NCBI GenBank assembly: GCA_012800795.1
Contig: JAAZIQ010000001.1
Span: 1 to 39,868, forward strand
Source: Bacillota bacterium
GTDB taxonomy: Bacteria; Bacillota; Dethiobacteria; Dethiobacterales; Dethiobacteraceae
Length of the DNA: 39,868 nucleotides
Direction: 5' to 3'
This document shows positions 24,161-33,586 of this stretch, one piece after another (the first letter of the stretch is position 1; every line of letters begins with the position of its first letter). The notes beneath the pieces were generated by a model. The model was not told the origin of the DNA, did not search any database, and saw nothing but the letters and a program-made list of their open reading frames with translations. A program made the position numbers and the translations under genes.

Positions 24161-24980
24161 TCAAAATAAGGCGGTAAATTTCATTACGCGAAGCACCCGT
24201 CTGCCGCGCAATTTCCCGTGCTGCCTCTTTGGTAGAATAGCCCTTAGCAAGAAAATCTTCTGCCAAAGCATGCAGATCTAAAATTGGCAGCTGAGGCTGC
24301 TGTGCCACCCTGCCTGCCACCAACACTGTACACTCACCCTGAGGTTCTGTCAAGGTAAAATGCTGCAATACTTCCTCCAGGCTGCCCCTAATGTATTCTT
24401 CATGTACTTTAGTTATTTCTCGCGCCACCACCGCCCGGCGTAAAGGGTCTATTTCTTTTAATTCCTTTAAAGTGCGGCGCAGACGATGGGGAGCTTCATA
24501 AAAAATAACTGTTTTCTCCTCGGCCATAATTTTGGCAAGCATAGCCTTCCTTTGCGAGCCACGCAACGGAATAAAACCGTAAAAAGCAAAGGGACAGACG
24601 TTCAACCCTGAGGCAGTCAAGGCAGTTACAGCAGCCATCGGCCCCGGTAAAGCCACCACATCAATACCATGGTCAATGGCGGCTTTAACGAGTTCCTCCC
24701 CTGGGTCTGCAACAGCAGGCATGCCGGCATCGCTTACAAGTGCTATTTTCTCGCCGGCTAACAGCCATTCAATAATGGCGGGGGTTTTAACTTTTTTATT
24801 ATGTTCATGATAACTGATTAGCCGTGTGTGTATATCATAATGACTTAAAAGTTTGCGTGTACGACGCGTATCTTCGGCTGCTATTTTGTCTGCTTCCTGT
24901 AGTATGCGCAGCACCCGAAGAGTGATATCTTCCAGGTTACCTAAAGGTGTAGGACACAAATAAAGACACCCTTTATTCAT
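24150..24980 (-). CDS. rsmI: 16S rRNA (cytidine1402-2'-O)-methyltransferase
   Basis: RsmI adds the 2'-O-methyl group of C1402 in the ribosomal P site. The 276-residue tetrapyrrole-methylase-fold protein shows CPTPLGNLEDITLRVLRIL, AAEDTRRTRKLLSHYDI, LVSDAGMPAVADPGEELV and GFIPLRGSQRKAML, with an extra C-terminal helical domain ending in KEAAREIARQTGASRNEIYRLIL. In Bacillus it is preceded by yabA-yabB-yazA; here the upstream neighbour is a divergent Mur-type ligase gene. Confidence 0.96.
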   Translation of the reverse strand: MNKGCLYLCPTPLGNLEDITLRVLRILQEADKIAAEDTRRTRKLLSHYDIHTRLISYHEHNKKVKTPAIIEWLLAGEKIALVSDAGMPAVADPGEELVKAAIDHGIDVVALPGPMAAVTALTASGLNVCPFAFYGFIPLRGSQRKAMLAKIMAEEKTVIFYEAPHRLRRTLKELKEIDPLRRAVVAREITKVHEEYIRGSLEEVLQHFTLTEPQGECTVLVAGRVAQQPQLPILDLHALAEDFLAKGYSTKEAAREIARQTGASRNEIYRLILTKK

Positions 24981-25064
24981 TTTCTACCTCGCAATCCTTT
25001 TACATAAGAATTCCGGTATTCACAAACACTAAAAACACATTTCGAAACATAAGGAGCAGAACTA

Positions 25065-26273
25065 ATGCTAACTACTAAGCCTTTAGTTGGTGTTACCGGA
25101 ACAAATGGCAAAACAACGACTCTCCTTATTTTAAACTTCATTCTGCAGCAGTGTGGATTAAAACCCCTCATTTTAAATGCTGAAAAAATACCGCCGGATC
25201 TTGAAAATAATGGACAAATAAATGACTGCTTTCTTATGGAAATAACAGTAGAAGCACTGCGCCGCAAAAAACTGGCTCATTTTAGTTTTGACTGCGGAGC
25301 CTTTACTAATCTTACATTAGATCATTTAGCCTCCTGCCGCACCGCCAAGCATTACCTTTCTTACAAGGCCCAGCTGCTGCAGCAATTGGCTCCCGGCGCC
25401 AAAGCCATTATCAATGCCGATGACGGACAGGCATTATCACTGGCCCAAAAAGAAGATATAGAATACATTACCTACGCTACCCGCTACCCTAACGCCATGG
25501 TTGTGGCCAAAAATATCCAACAGTGTCTCTGGTACACAAAGTTTACTTTAGAAGTAACAGCTGAATTCAAAAGCTTAACAAATCAAATAATTAAGCCCGG
25601 TTCAGCCTGTATCAAATTTAGCCTGCTGGGAGAACATAATGTGGCCAATGCAGTCTTGGCAGCTTCACTGGCGTTGCTGTTTATCCCCGATTTGGATGCA
25701 ATTGCCCAAGCACTATGTAAGTTCCCACGTCTCCGGCGTACAATGGAGGTTATAAATGATAGTCCTTTAACCATTATTGATGATGCCGCCCGTAATACCG
25801 CAGCCCTTCAAGCCGCCCTGGCTGCAGCCCAGGCTTTAAAAGCACCGCGCATACTTCTTCTGCACGGCATATATGGCGGTGGAGGAGTTGTAATGAATCG
25901 AAACAATGCCCGTGCCCTCTGCCATTGGCTGCTAAAGTATCCAGAAAATCATCTCTATCTTACCCGCAGTATGCATCACACAAGAAAAAAGCATCAAGTC
26001 AGACTCCACGAAGAAAAGGCCTTTCTGGCCGAATTAAAGCAGCACGGACTACAATTTGCTTACTTTCCCGATCTCCCGGATGCCATTGAAGGGGTCTTGA
26101 GCCGCGCGCAAAAAGGGGATCTCATTCTTCTTTTAGGCGGTCCTGTTTTAAAACACGCCCACGAAATAATTGTCAACAGCTTAAATATCAATCCCCTTTT
26201 TTATCAGCAGCCCATCTTATCACCATGGCCAGAGATCAAAGATAAGCAGGCGCTTATCTATAATCCCAGTTAA
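25065..26273 (+). CDS. Orphan Mur-type ligase
   Basis: A 402-residue ATP-dependent ligase-like protein of the Mur/FPGS superfamily. It has the P-loop GVTGTNGKTTT (9-19), DHLASCRTAKHYLSYKAQLL (86-105, with K101 at the carbamylated-Lys position), INADDGQ and GEHNVANAVLAASLAL (189-204). It lacks the N-terminal UDP-binding domain of MurC-F, so the substrate is probably not a UDP-MurNAc peptide. The C-terminal DYAHNPDA motif is altered to DDAARNTAA (239-247). It is not MurT (no Cys4 ribbon, no GatD partner). AAGGAG precedes the ATG. It lies divergent from rsmI, and its stop codon overlaps that of ricT. Substrate unknown; an amino-acid or peptide ligase is plausible. Confidence 0.7.
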   Translation: MLTTKPLVGVTGTNGKTTTLLILNFILQQCGLKPLILNAEKIPPDLENNGQINDCFLMEITVEALRRKKLAHFSFDCGAFTNLTLDHLASCRTAKHYLSYKAQLLQQLAPGAKAIINADDGQALSLAQKEDIEYITYATRYPNAMVVAKNIQQCLWYTKFTLEVTAEFKSLTNQIIKPGSACIKFSLLGEHNVANAVLAASLALLFIPDLDAIAQALCKFPRLRRTMEVINDSPLTIIDDAARNTAALQAALAAAQALKAPRILLLHGIYGGGGVVMNRNNARALCHWLLKYPENHLYLTRSMHHTRKKHQVRLHEEKAFLAELKQHGLQFAYFPDLPDAIEGVLSRAQKGDLILLLGGPVLKHAHEIIVNSLNINPLFYQQPILSPWPEIKDKQALIYNPS

Positions 26274-26995
26274 GACAGATCTTCCAGATCTTCCAGATCC
26301 TCTAGATCTTCCTCCGTAATGATCTCCATCTCTTCTTCCGCTTCTGAGCGTGCCAGCTCGTAAGCATCGGACTCATAGCGCAAACAGCACATTAATCGCC
26401 CACAAGCGCCTGATATTTTTGAAGGATTCAAAGAAAGATTCTGGTCTTTAGCCATCCGGATGGAAATTGGCTCAAATTCACCCAAAAAGGTATGGCAGCA
26501 TAGTACCCGACCGCAGGGACCTATACCACCAATCATTTTTGCCTCGTCACGCACACCTATTTGGCGCAGTTCAATTCTTGTACGAAAAACGGAAGCTAAA
26601 TCCTTCACCAGTTCACGAAAATCTACGCGCCCATCGGCAGTAAAATAGAAAATTATTTTGGAACGATCAAAGGTGTATTCCACATCCACAAGCTTCATTT
26701 CCAAACCATGTGCTTCTATTTTTTCCAGACAAATGTCAAAGGCCTCTTCTTCTTTTCGCCTATTTTCTAGGATTTGCTGACAATCATCACAATTGGCAGC
26801 ACGAATAACTTTTTTAAGCGGCTGCACCACTTCCTCGTCCGGAACCTCTTTAGGCATGACAACCACTTCACCAAACTCCAAGCCTCGGGATGTTTCCACA
26901 ATGGCAAAGCAGCCCGGCCTTAAATCTATTCCATTAGGATCAAAATAATATATCTTACCTGCTTTTTTAAAGCGGATTCCCACCACAGTTTGCAT
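26270..26995 (-). CDS. ricT: RicT (YaaT), PSP1 domain protein
   Basis: A 241-residue PSP1-domain protein. Family features: VVGIRFKKAGKIYYFDPNG, VETSRGLEFGEVV, the Cys motifs CDDCQQ, GGIGPCGRVLCC and SGACGRLMCC, which bind Fe-S clusters in the B. subtilis RicAFT complex. RicT affects RNase Y-dependent RNA maturation and Spo0A phosphorelay activation, so it links to sporulation. The ATG at 26995 lies 29 nt inside holB with AAAGGAGG upstream. The C-terminus is a very acidic tail of EDL repeats, encoded by a 9-bp tandem repeat. No ricA or ricF lies in the window. Confidence 0.95.
   Translation of the reverse strand: MQTVVGIRFKKAGKIYYFDPNGIDLRPGCFAIVETSRGLEFGEVVVMPKEVPDEEVVQPLKKVIRAANCDDCQQILENRRKEEEAFDICLEKIEAHGLEMKLVDVEYTFDRSKIIFYFTADGRVDFRELVKDLASVFRTRIELRQIGVRDEAKMIGGIGPCGRVLCCHTFLGEFEPISIRMAKDQNLSLNPSKISGACGRLMCCLRYESDAYELARSEAEEEMEIITEEDLEDLEDLEDLS
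26278..26313 (-). repeat. 9-bp tandem repeat in the ricT tail
   Basis: Four copies of GATCTTCCA (two exact, two with one to two changes) encode the Glu-Asp-Leu repeats at the C-terminus of RicT. The array sits 5 nt from the overlapping stop codons of ricT and the Mur-type ligase gene. Confidence 0.9.
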
Positions 26996-27956
26996 CTAGG
27001 CCTACCTCCTTTAGGCACATTAACAAATTCTCTAGCGCTAAGCGAATATTAATAGGACTCTGCAGCTTTTGCTGCCAGGCAATTATTATCTGTATGGCAT
27101 TTATACATTGATTAGCATTCCAAATTGGCAACAGCGAATTAATTCTTTCCAGCCTGCCCTGGGCCAGTTTTCCCACAGTCTGCCACAACAAAAGATCTCT
27201 TAATACTAATAAAATAGTATCCAGGAGAACATCAAGCTCCTCGCTTTCTGCCAATCGGGCTGCCAACCGGCTTATCTGCTCGCCATTAACAGCTTCGACA
27301 AGAATTTGTACGGCCTGTTCATATTGTAAAAGCCAGTTTCTTTTTTTTAGGCCTTCCAGGGCACGCCCCGGAATACCTTCGGCTGCATCCAATATTATTG
27401 CTAATTCCTCAGAAGTAACATGTGCCGTCTTTTGAATAAAATTTGTCATGGTGTCAGTGTCTAAACGCGGCACAGCCATTAACTGACAACGCGAAAGGAC
27501 GGTAGCTGGCAAAAGTGCCGGCTGCTCAGCCAGCAGAATAAAAATGGAGGCGGCAGGAGCTTCCTCCAATACCACCAGCAGACTATTGGCGGCTTCCGTT
27601 GTCATTGTTTCGGCATGAACTAAAATAAAAATCTGATATCGTCCCAAACGCGGCTGTAAATAAGCATATTTTTTCATAGCCCGAATTTGCTCGATTTTTA
27701 ACGTTTTCCCTTCCGGCATAATCCAATGAATATCCGGATGCAGACCGCCAAAAGCATGGCGGCAGGAAGGACATTGGCCGCATGCCCTGTCTTTATTATG
27801 GCAATTAAGGGCAGCGGCAAATACTTGTGCTATTGTTTTTTTCCCAATCCCCACCGGACCATAAAAAAGATAAGCATGCACAACATGCCCCGTTTGTATA
27901 GCTGTTTGCAAAGTTTGTACCAATTGGGCACGGCCCTCTATTTTTTCCCAGATCAT
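26967..27956 (-). CDS. holB: DNA polymerase III delta-prime subunit
   Basis: A 329-residue AAA+ clamp-loader subunit. Walker A is GPVGIGKKT (34-42), the zinc knuckle is CHNKDRACGQCPSC, and the sensor region shows EEAPAASIFILLAEQP and LSRCQ, the SRC motif (arginine finger) of delta-prime. It loads the beta clamp during replication. GAGG precedes the ATG. It belongs to the yaaO-tmk-holB-ricT cluster; the Bacillus genes yaaQ and yaaR that normally separate tmk and holB are absent. Confidence 0.94.
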   Translation of the reverse strand: MIWEKIEGRAQLVQTLQTAIQTGHVVHAYLFYGPVGIGKKTIAQVFAAALNCHNKDRACGQCPSCRHAFGGLHPDIHWIMPEGKTLKIEQIRAMKKYAYLQPRLGRYQIFILVHAETMTTEAANSLLVVLEEAPAASIFILLAEQPALLPATVLSRCQLMAVPRLDTDTMTNFIQKTAHVTSEELAIILDAAEGIPGRALEGLKKRNWLLQYEQAVQILVEAVNGEQISRLAARLAESEELDVLLDTILLVLRDLLLWQTVGKLAQGRLERINSLLPIWNANQCINAIQIIIAWQQKLQSPINIRLALENLLMCLKEVGLDANCGGNPL

Positions 27957-27982
27957 TGTCTAACCTCATTATATTAAGTAGT

Positions 27983-27991
27983 ATTATACCA
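27983..27991 (-). promoter_or_regulatory. Possible internal extended -10 promoter before holB
   Basis: TGGTATAAT on the minus strand is an extended -10 (TGnTATAAT) in the 47-nt gap between tmk and holB. No clear -35 is present. Confidence 0.4.
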
Positions 27992-28003
27992 CAAATCTTA
28001 TTT

Positions 28004-28633
28004 TCAACGCAGAGCTACCAAAACAGGTGCCAAATGAGACCAGATTTCCGCAAAAACTCTTTCTACCGGTTGGTTTGCATCTATAACGACAATCCGCTCC
28101 GGGAAACGCTCTGCAATCTTTAAAAAGCCATCCCGCACGCGCCGATGATAAGAAAGGGGCTTTTGTTCCATGCGGTCAGCAAATGCTTTGCCGCGCCTTG
28201 CCAGCCCCACTTGCGGGTCTAAATTGAGAACAAAAGTACGATCGGGCAAACTATCAGCCGAGGCCGCCCGGTTGATCTGCCAAACAAAATCAAAATCAAG
28301 TCCACCGGCGTAAACCTGATAAGCTAAACTGGAATCAATAAAACGGTCACACAAAACAACTTTCCCCGCCAGCAAAGCCGGCTTAATAACCTCCTGCACC
28401 AATTGCGCTCGGGAAGCTGCATATAATAAAGCTTCAGTTATTGTAGTCATCCCGCTGTAATTAGGGTTTAGTAAAATTTCCCGGACGGCATCACCAATGG
28501 CAGTACCGCCCGGCTCCCTCGTCTGTATTGCTTGTAAGCCGAGTTTTTTTACAGCATCGAGTAAAAGTGCCAATTGGGTAGTTTTACCCACCCCGTCCGG
28601 ACCTTCCAGCGTTATAAAATATCCCCTTCTCAT
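28004..28633 (-). CDS. tmk: Thymidylate kinase
   Basis: Tmk converts dTMP to dTDP. The 209-residue P-loop kinase shows FITLEGPDGVGKTTQ, TREPGGTAIGDAVREILL, LLYAASRAQLV and VLCDRFIDSSLAYQ, the DRY/DRF motif. GAGGTG precedes the ATG and the gene begins 9 nt after the PLP decarboxylase gene, an adjacency (yaaO-tmk) conserved from Bacillus to Clostridia. Confidence 0.97.
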   Translation of the reverse strand: MRRGYFITLEGPDGVGKTTQLALLLDAVKKLGLQAIQTREPGGTAIGDAVREILLNPNYSGMTTITEALLYAASRAQLVQEVIKPALLAGKVVLCDRFIDSSLAYQVYAGGLDFDFVWQINRAASADSLPDRTFVLNLDPQVGLARRGKAFADRMEQKPLSYHRRVRDGFLKIAERFPERIVVIDANQPVERVFAEIWSHLAPVLVALR

Positions 28634-28642
28634 AGTTTCACC

Positions 28643-30073
28643 TCATAAATCACATACCTTTATTTGCCCTGAAGCTGTCAGCCCCCGAAACTGTACACCT
28701 TGCTGCAGGGCAGCCTGCAAATAATCGCAGATAGCCGGTGTAATCCGCTCGCCCGGCACCAACAGTGGAATACCGGGAGGATAGCATACTACCGCTGCAG
28801 CCGCCACCAGTCCCACAGCTTGTGTAAAATGGACTTCCCTGTGCCGGCAGTAGGCTGCTTGGCGGGGAGAAATAACTACTTCCGGCAAAGCAGGATAGGA
28901 AGCCACAGAAGGCAAAAAGCCTGTAGGCTGCAGCTGTTTAATGGCTTTCAGCAACCGTGCCGTCCATTTTTTTTGCACAGATGGCCCTAAGATGGCCAAA
29001 AGACAATGAGGCTGTATTAATTCAACATCTATGCCGGCAGCATGAAGAGAAAGCCCTGCCGCAAGTCCACAAATTCCGGCTTCTGCCGTCAGTAATGTCA
29101 AGCGCGTTATATCCAGATCAAAACCCTGCTCTTGTACATCCCGGCGAGCCAAAAACGGAAAAGATCCTTTTAAAGCTCCCCTGATTTTCAGAGCATTTTC
29201 CACCATCTTGTCGACAAGCTCTTTTCCCTGTAAAGCCATTTTTTTTCGTGTCAAATCAAGGGAAGCCAGCAGTGGGTAGGGAGGACTGCTTGTCTGCAGC
29301 CCCTGCAGAGCTTGCAGTAAGCGTTCCTCACTAAAATCGCCGCCATGCCAATGCAAAACCGCTCCCGGTGTCAAAGACCCTAATGTTTTATGCCAGCTCT
29401 GTACCCGTAAATCACAATACCGGGCAGCTGAATCCGGCAGAACGGCAGAAAAATCAAAATGAGCACCATGCGCCTCATCCACCAATAAATATGCCCGGTA
29501 CCGGCGCACTACGGCCGCAATGCCCTTTAAATCAGCCGCAACACCATAATAGCTGGGGCTGGTTAAGAAAAGCGCCTTGGCGTTGGGATAGCGTTGAAAA
29601 GCACTTTCCACCGCAGTCACCGTCACATTAAGCGGTACACCGTTTTTTTCCGCAGTGGGCAAATAATAGGGCACTGCACCGGAAAAAACCAGTGCCTGGT
29701 AGACAGAGGCATGGGCATTACGTGGAATGATAATAACATCGCCCGGATTACAAACGGCAAGAATCATGGCGCGCACAACGGCACTGGCACCGCCTGCCAA
29801 AAAATATGAGCGCTTAGCACCAAAAAGTTGAGCCGCAAGAGCTTGGGCTTCTGCAATAACGCCGGTAGGTTGAAATAAATCATCCAGCCCGGGCAACTCT
29901 GTCAAATCTAATTGAGCATAAGATGCAAAGCTGGCCTGTATTTCTTCAGGCAGGCCGGCACCGCCGCCATGGGCAGGAACATGTAACCAGAGGCGTTCTT
30001 TTTGCTGAAATTGAATTAATTTTTCCCACAAAGGAGCTTTTGTCTGTTCCATAGCTTTTTTATTCTTCCACAT
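28643..30073 (-). CDS. Orn/Lys/Arg decarboxylase family PLP enzyme (YaaO-like)
   Basis: A 476-residue fold-type I PLP enzyme of the basic amino-acid decarboxylase family. LHVPAHGGGAGLP (30-42), YFLAGGASAVVRAMILA, LLVDEAHGAHFDF (PLP ring Asp/His) and SWHKTLGSLTPGAVLH, with the Schiff-base Lys, are present, plus a C-terminal domain ending YPPGIPLLVPGE. Bacillus YaaO occupies the same place before tmk. Decarboxylation of Arg, Lys or Orn to a polyamine precursor is likely, but the substrate cannot be read from sequence. Start choice is uncertain: ATG at 30073 has no ribosome site, while the ATG at 30052 has GGAAG 11 nt upstream. Confidence 0.88.
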   Translation of the reverse strand: MWKNKKAMEQTKAPLWEKLIQFQQKERLWLHVPAHGGGAGLPEEIQASFASYAQLDLTELPGLDDLFQPTGVIAEAQALAAQLFGAKRSYFLAGGASAVVRAMILAVCNPGDVIIIPRNAHASVYQALVFSGAVPYYLPTAEKNGVPLNVTVTAVESAFQRYPNAKALFLTSPSYYGVAADLKGIAAVVRRYRAYLLVDEAHGAHFDFSAVLPDSAARYCDLRVQSWHKTLGSLTPGAVLHWHGGDFSEERLLQALQGLQTSSPPYPLLASLDLTRKKMALQGKELVDKMVENALKIRGALKGSFPFLARRDVQEQGFDLDITRLTLLTAEAGICGLAAGLSLHAAGIDVELIQPHCLLAILGPSVQKKWTARLLKAIKQLQPTGFLPSVASYPALPEVVISPRQAAYCRHREVHFTQAVGLVAAAAVVCYPPGIPLLVPGERITPAICDYLQAALQQGVQFRGLTASGQIKVCDL

Positions 30074-30103
30074 AAGTTAGTAATACCCTGCCAAAAAACT
30101 AAA

Positions 30104-30142
30104 GAATAAAATTAGAGGCCCTCACCCTTAACTTGAGGACCT
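30104..30142 (-). terminator. guaB terminator
   Basis: On the minus strand AGGTCCTCA pairs with TGAGGGCCT (plus 30134-30142 and 30116-30124, one G-U), followed by CTAATTTTATT. Confidence 0.7.
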
Positions 30143-30175
30143 TCTCTTTGACAACCTGTTTTTTTGGTATCTTGC

Positions 30176-31648
<1,473 letters not shown>

Positions 31649-31661
31649 TTAAATTTGCTTC

Positions 31662-31690
31662 ATCGTAACAAATTGAGGGACAGCTGTCAA
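31662..31690 (-). promoter_or_regulatory. guaB promoter
   Basis: Minus strand: TTGACA (31685-31690), 17-nt spacer, TACGAT (31662-31667). The -35 lies in the loop of a GGGACAG/CTGTCCC hairpin (31678-31698) that overlaps the DUF523 stop codon. Confidence 0.65.
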
Positions 31691-32178
31691 CTGTCCCCAA
31701 AACTTAGCCACAAATTAAATTCCTCCAACTCTTCCTCCGTAAAGACAGGTAGGCCTGCCTGTTTAAAAGCAGCAGCCGTTACACCATCACCAATCTTTAC
31801 TGCGCCGGAAAAATCCCCTGCATAAATATAACCGCTGCCGCAAGAAGGACTGCGTGCTTTTACCAGCGCCCCCGCTGCCTGCAGCTTGCGCGCTATATAG
31901 AGGGACTCCTGTGCTCCTTTAAGAAAAGCCGCCGTACAATCTTGGTTCGATTTTGTTTTTACTTTTGAACGGCCTGCCAAAACGTCATGCCCGTCACCGC
32001 TCTGAATTTCCGCAGCATCACGCGGCGTGCTTAGCCCACCCAATTGTTCGGGACAAAAAGGCACTAAAATTGCTTTCTCCTGCAATTGGCAAACACCGGC
32101 ATGCAGATTGTTCCCTCCATTATATTTAGTGTTAACACCAAGCAAACAGGCACTAACCAAAATCACCTTAGCGGCCAC
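31687..32178 (-). CDS. DUF523 family protein
   Basis: A 163-residue protein with VSACLLGVNTKYNGGNN, VPFCPEQLGGLSTPRDAAEI and KARSPSCGSGYIY, the conserved Cys-containing blocks of DUF523 (YbbK-like). Function is unknown; conserved Cys may bind a metal. The GTG at 32178 is chosen because GGGGTGG lies 7 nt upstream and it overlaps the stop of the NusG-II gene (TAGTG), giving translational coupling. A 25-codon longer reading frame would overlap the neighbour. Confidence 0.85.
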   Translation of the reverse strand: MAAKVILVSACLLGVNTKYNGGNNLHAGVCQLQEKAILVPFCPEQLGGLSTPRDAAEIQSGDGHDVLAGRSKVKTKSNQDCTAAFLKGAQESLYIARKLQAAGALVKARSPSCGSGYIYAGDFSGAVKIGDGVTAAAFKQAGLPVFTEEELEEFNLWLSFGDS

Positions 32179-32567
32179 TAACGTGCCACCCCGTCCAAAA
32201 TTTCTTCCGCACTGCTTCCTACTACAGTCAATACTAAACGGTTGGGCAGGCAAACAATGGTATCACCGGGGCGTTCCGCCCAGCCCACATGGGAACAAAT
32301 CCCCTGCGGACAAAGTTCTTTTGACAGCGGCAGCATCCGTGCACGTCCATTTTCTATTTCCACCACAGCATTACCTTTTTCTAAAGGTATGGTAATGGTC
32401 TCCACATCATTCTCCTCTAATGACACTTCCTGTATTAATTCGCCGTTAAGTTCTATTCGTAGTACCCGTTCCCCTGCCGCTGCGGGTAGAGCCCTCATCC
32501 CCAACAAAATGAAAGCAACCGCCAGCACAGAGGCAATTACGAGCAGATCTCCTTTTTTCCAGCTCAC
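32178..32567 (-). CDS. NusG domain II-containing membrane-anchored protein
   Basis: A 129-residue protein with a cytoplasmic start (MSWKKGD), one N-terminal hydrophobic anchor (about 9-28) and an extracytoplasmic NusG_II (DUF1312) domain showing the family motif CPQGICSHVGWAERPGDTIVCLPNRLVL with three Cys. Function is unknown; homologues often sit near flavin-transfer or quinone genes. The GTG at 32567 is chosen because AAAGAGGTG lies 6 nt upstream; an earlier GTG overlaps that site. It forms a two-gene operon with the DUF523 gene. Confidence 0.85.
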   Translation of the reverse strand: MSWKKGDLLVIASVLAVAFILLGMRALPAAAGERVLRIELNGELIQEVSLEENDVETITIPLEKGNAVVEIENGRARMLPLSKELCPQGICSHVGWAERPGDTIVCLPNRLVLTVVGSSAEEILDGVAR

Positions 32568-32628
32568 GGGCTCCACCTCTTTCTTTGCTTATATTATTTG
32601 ATAGCAAAAAATATTTTAAACTAATGGT

Positions 32629-32657
32629 ATTGTAACATAATAGACGGCTGCAGACAA
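32629..32657 (-). promoter_or_regulatory. Promoter of the NusG-II-DUF523 operon
   Basis: Minus strand: TTGTCT (32652-32657), 17-nt spacer, TACAAT (32629-32634). Confidence 0.55.
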
Positions 32658-32673
32658 AGCATAATCTTACCAG

Positions 32674-32699
32674 TAATAAAACCCGCCGACGGCGGGTTT
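32674..32699 (-). terminator. kor operon terminator
   Basis: AAACCCGCC (32679-32687)/GGCGGGTTT (32691-32699) with a 3-nt loop, followed on the minus strand by TATTACTGG; the U-tract is short but the stem is very GC-rich. Confidence 0.8.
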
Positions 32700-32709
32700 A
32701 TAAAAATGC

Positions 32710-32976
32710 TTAGGCTGTTTTCGAGGCCTTTTTCTTTTTTTCAATTAAAATGGCAGCATCTGGACAAACCATCTGACAAATGCCGCAAGCAGTACACTGC
32801 TCTATGCGCACAGGTTCAATTATAGGAGAACCGTAAACTCCCAGCTCCTTCGACCAATCCAAAACGTCGGTGGGGCATTTCTCCTTGCATAAACCACAGC
32901 TTTTACAGAGATCGGGAGAGATATTAAAGTAACCTTTGGGGCTTTCATAATGTAGATTGCGAAATTCCTTGCTCAT
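32710..32976 (-). CDS. korD: 2-oxoacid:ferredoxin oxidoreductase, delta (ferredoxin-like) subunit
   Basis: An 88-residue protein with two [4Fe-4S] motifs: CKSCGLCKEKCP and CTACGICQMVCP. It should pass electrons from the TPP subunit to ferredoxin. It overlaps the gamma gene by one nucleotide (TAATG) and ends the operon. The C-terminal tail is Lys-rich (EKKKKASK). Confidence 0.93.
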   Translation of the reverse strand: MSKEFRNLHYESPKGYFNISPDLCKSCGLCKEKCPTDVLDWSKELGVYGSPIIEPVRIEQCTACGICQMVCPDAAILIEKKKKASKTA

Positions 32977-33584
32977 TATTTTCCCTCCTGCAGTGCTTTT
33001 TCCACCAGCTCAACTCCACGCTCTAAAGCTTGATAGTTGAACTCTCGCAATTTAGGATTATCAACAAATTTTTTCCCCAGTTTATTTTCCAATGCGCCCC
33101 GCACCGTTTCCATCTCAACAATCCCGGCGGCACGAATAGTTGCCCCTAGTACTATCATATTGAAAACCCTGGGAATTAGCTCCTGCTGTGCCACCTCCGT
33201 GGCCGGAATGCCAATAATCTGCTTTGCATCCCGCGGCAGCTCCACTCCACCTGCTTTATCGTCACCGTTGGCTGTAGCGGCAGTAATGAGTGAGCTGTCA
33301 TAAACAAAAAGTGTATCTTTGGTGACATATTGTCCGGTACGGTCAACCGCCCTTCCACTTAAGGCAATTACAATATCACCGCTGGCAAATTTAGGGGAAC
33401 CGATCTGTTCATCAGAAATTTGTACAAAAGCCACCGATACTCCGCCCCGCTGCTCCACGCCAAAGTTGGGAATATAAAGGGCTTCCTTGCCTGCCAAGTT
33501 ACCGGCTTCAGCCAAAATATCACCGATAGCCTGCACACCCTGCCCGCCTTCACCGGCAATTGCAATTTTCACCAGTTGTGCCAT
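32976..33584 (-). CDS. korC: 2-oxoacid:ferredoxin oxidoreductase, gamma subunit
   Basis: A 202-residue gamma subunit. The N-terminus VKIAIAGEGGQGVQAIGDILAEAGNLAGKEALYIPNFGVEQRGGVSVAFVQIS is the standard signature of the POR gamma domain (GxGGQG...RGG). IPATEVAQQELIPRVFNMIVLGATI and the C-terminal helix also fit. It starts 2 nt after korB. Confidence 0.94.
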   Translation of the reverse strand: MAQLVKIAIAGEGGQGVQAIGDILAEAGNLAGKEALYIPNFGVEQRGGVSVAFVQISDEQIGSPKFASGDIVIALSGRAVDRTGQYVTKDTLFVYDSSLITAATANGDDKAGGVELPRDAKQIIGIPATEVAQQELIPRVFNMIVLGATIRAAGIVEMETVRGALENKLGKKFVDNPKLREFNYQALERGVELVEKALQEGK

Positions 33585-33586
33585 CT

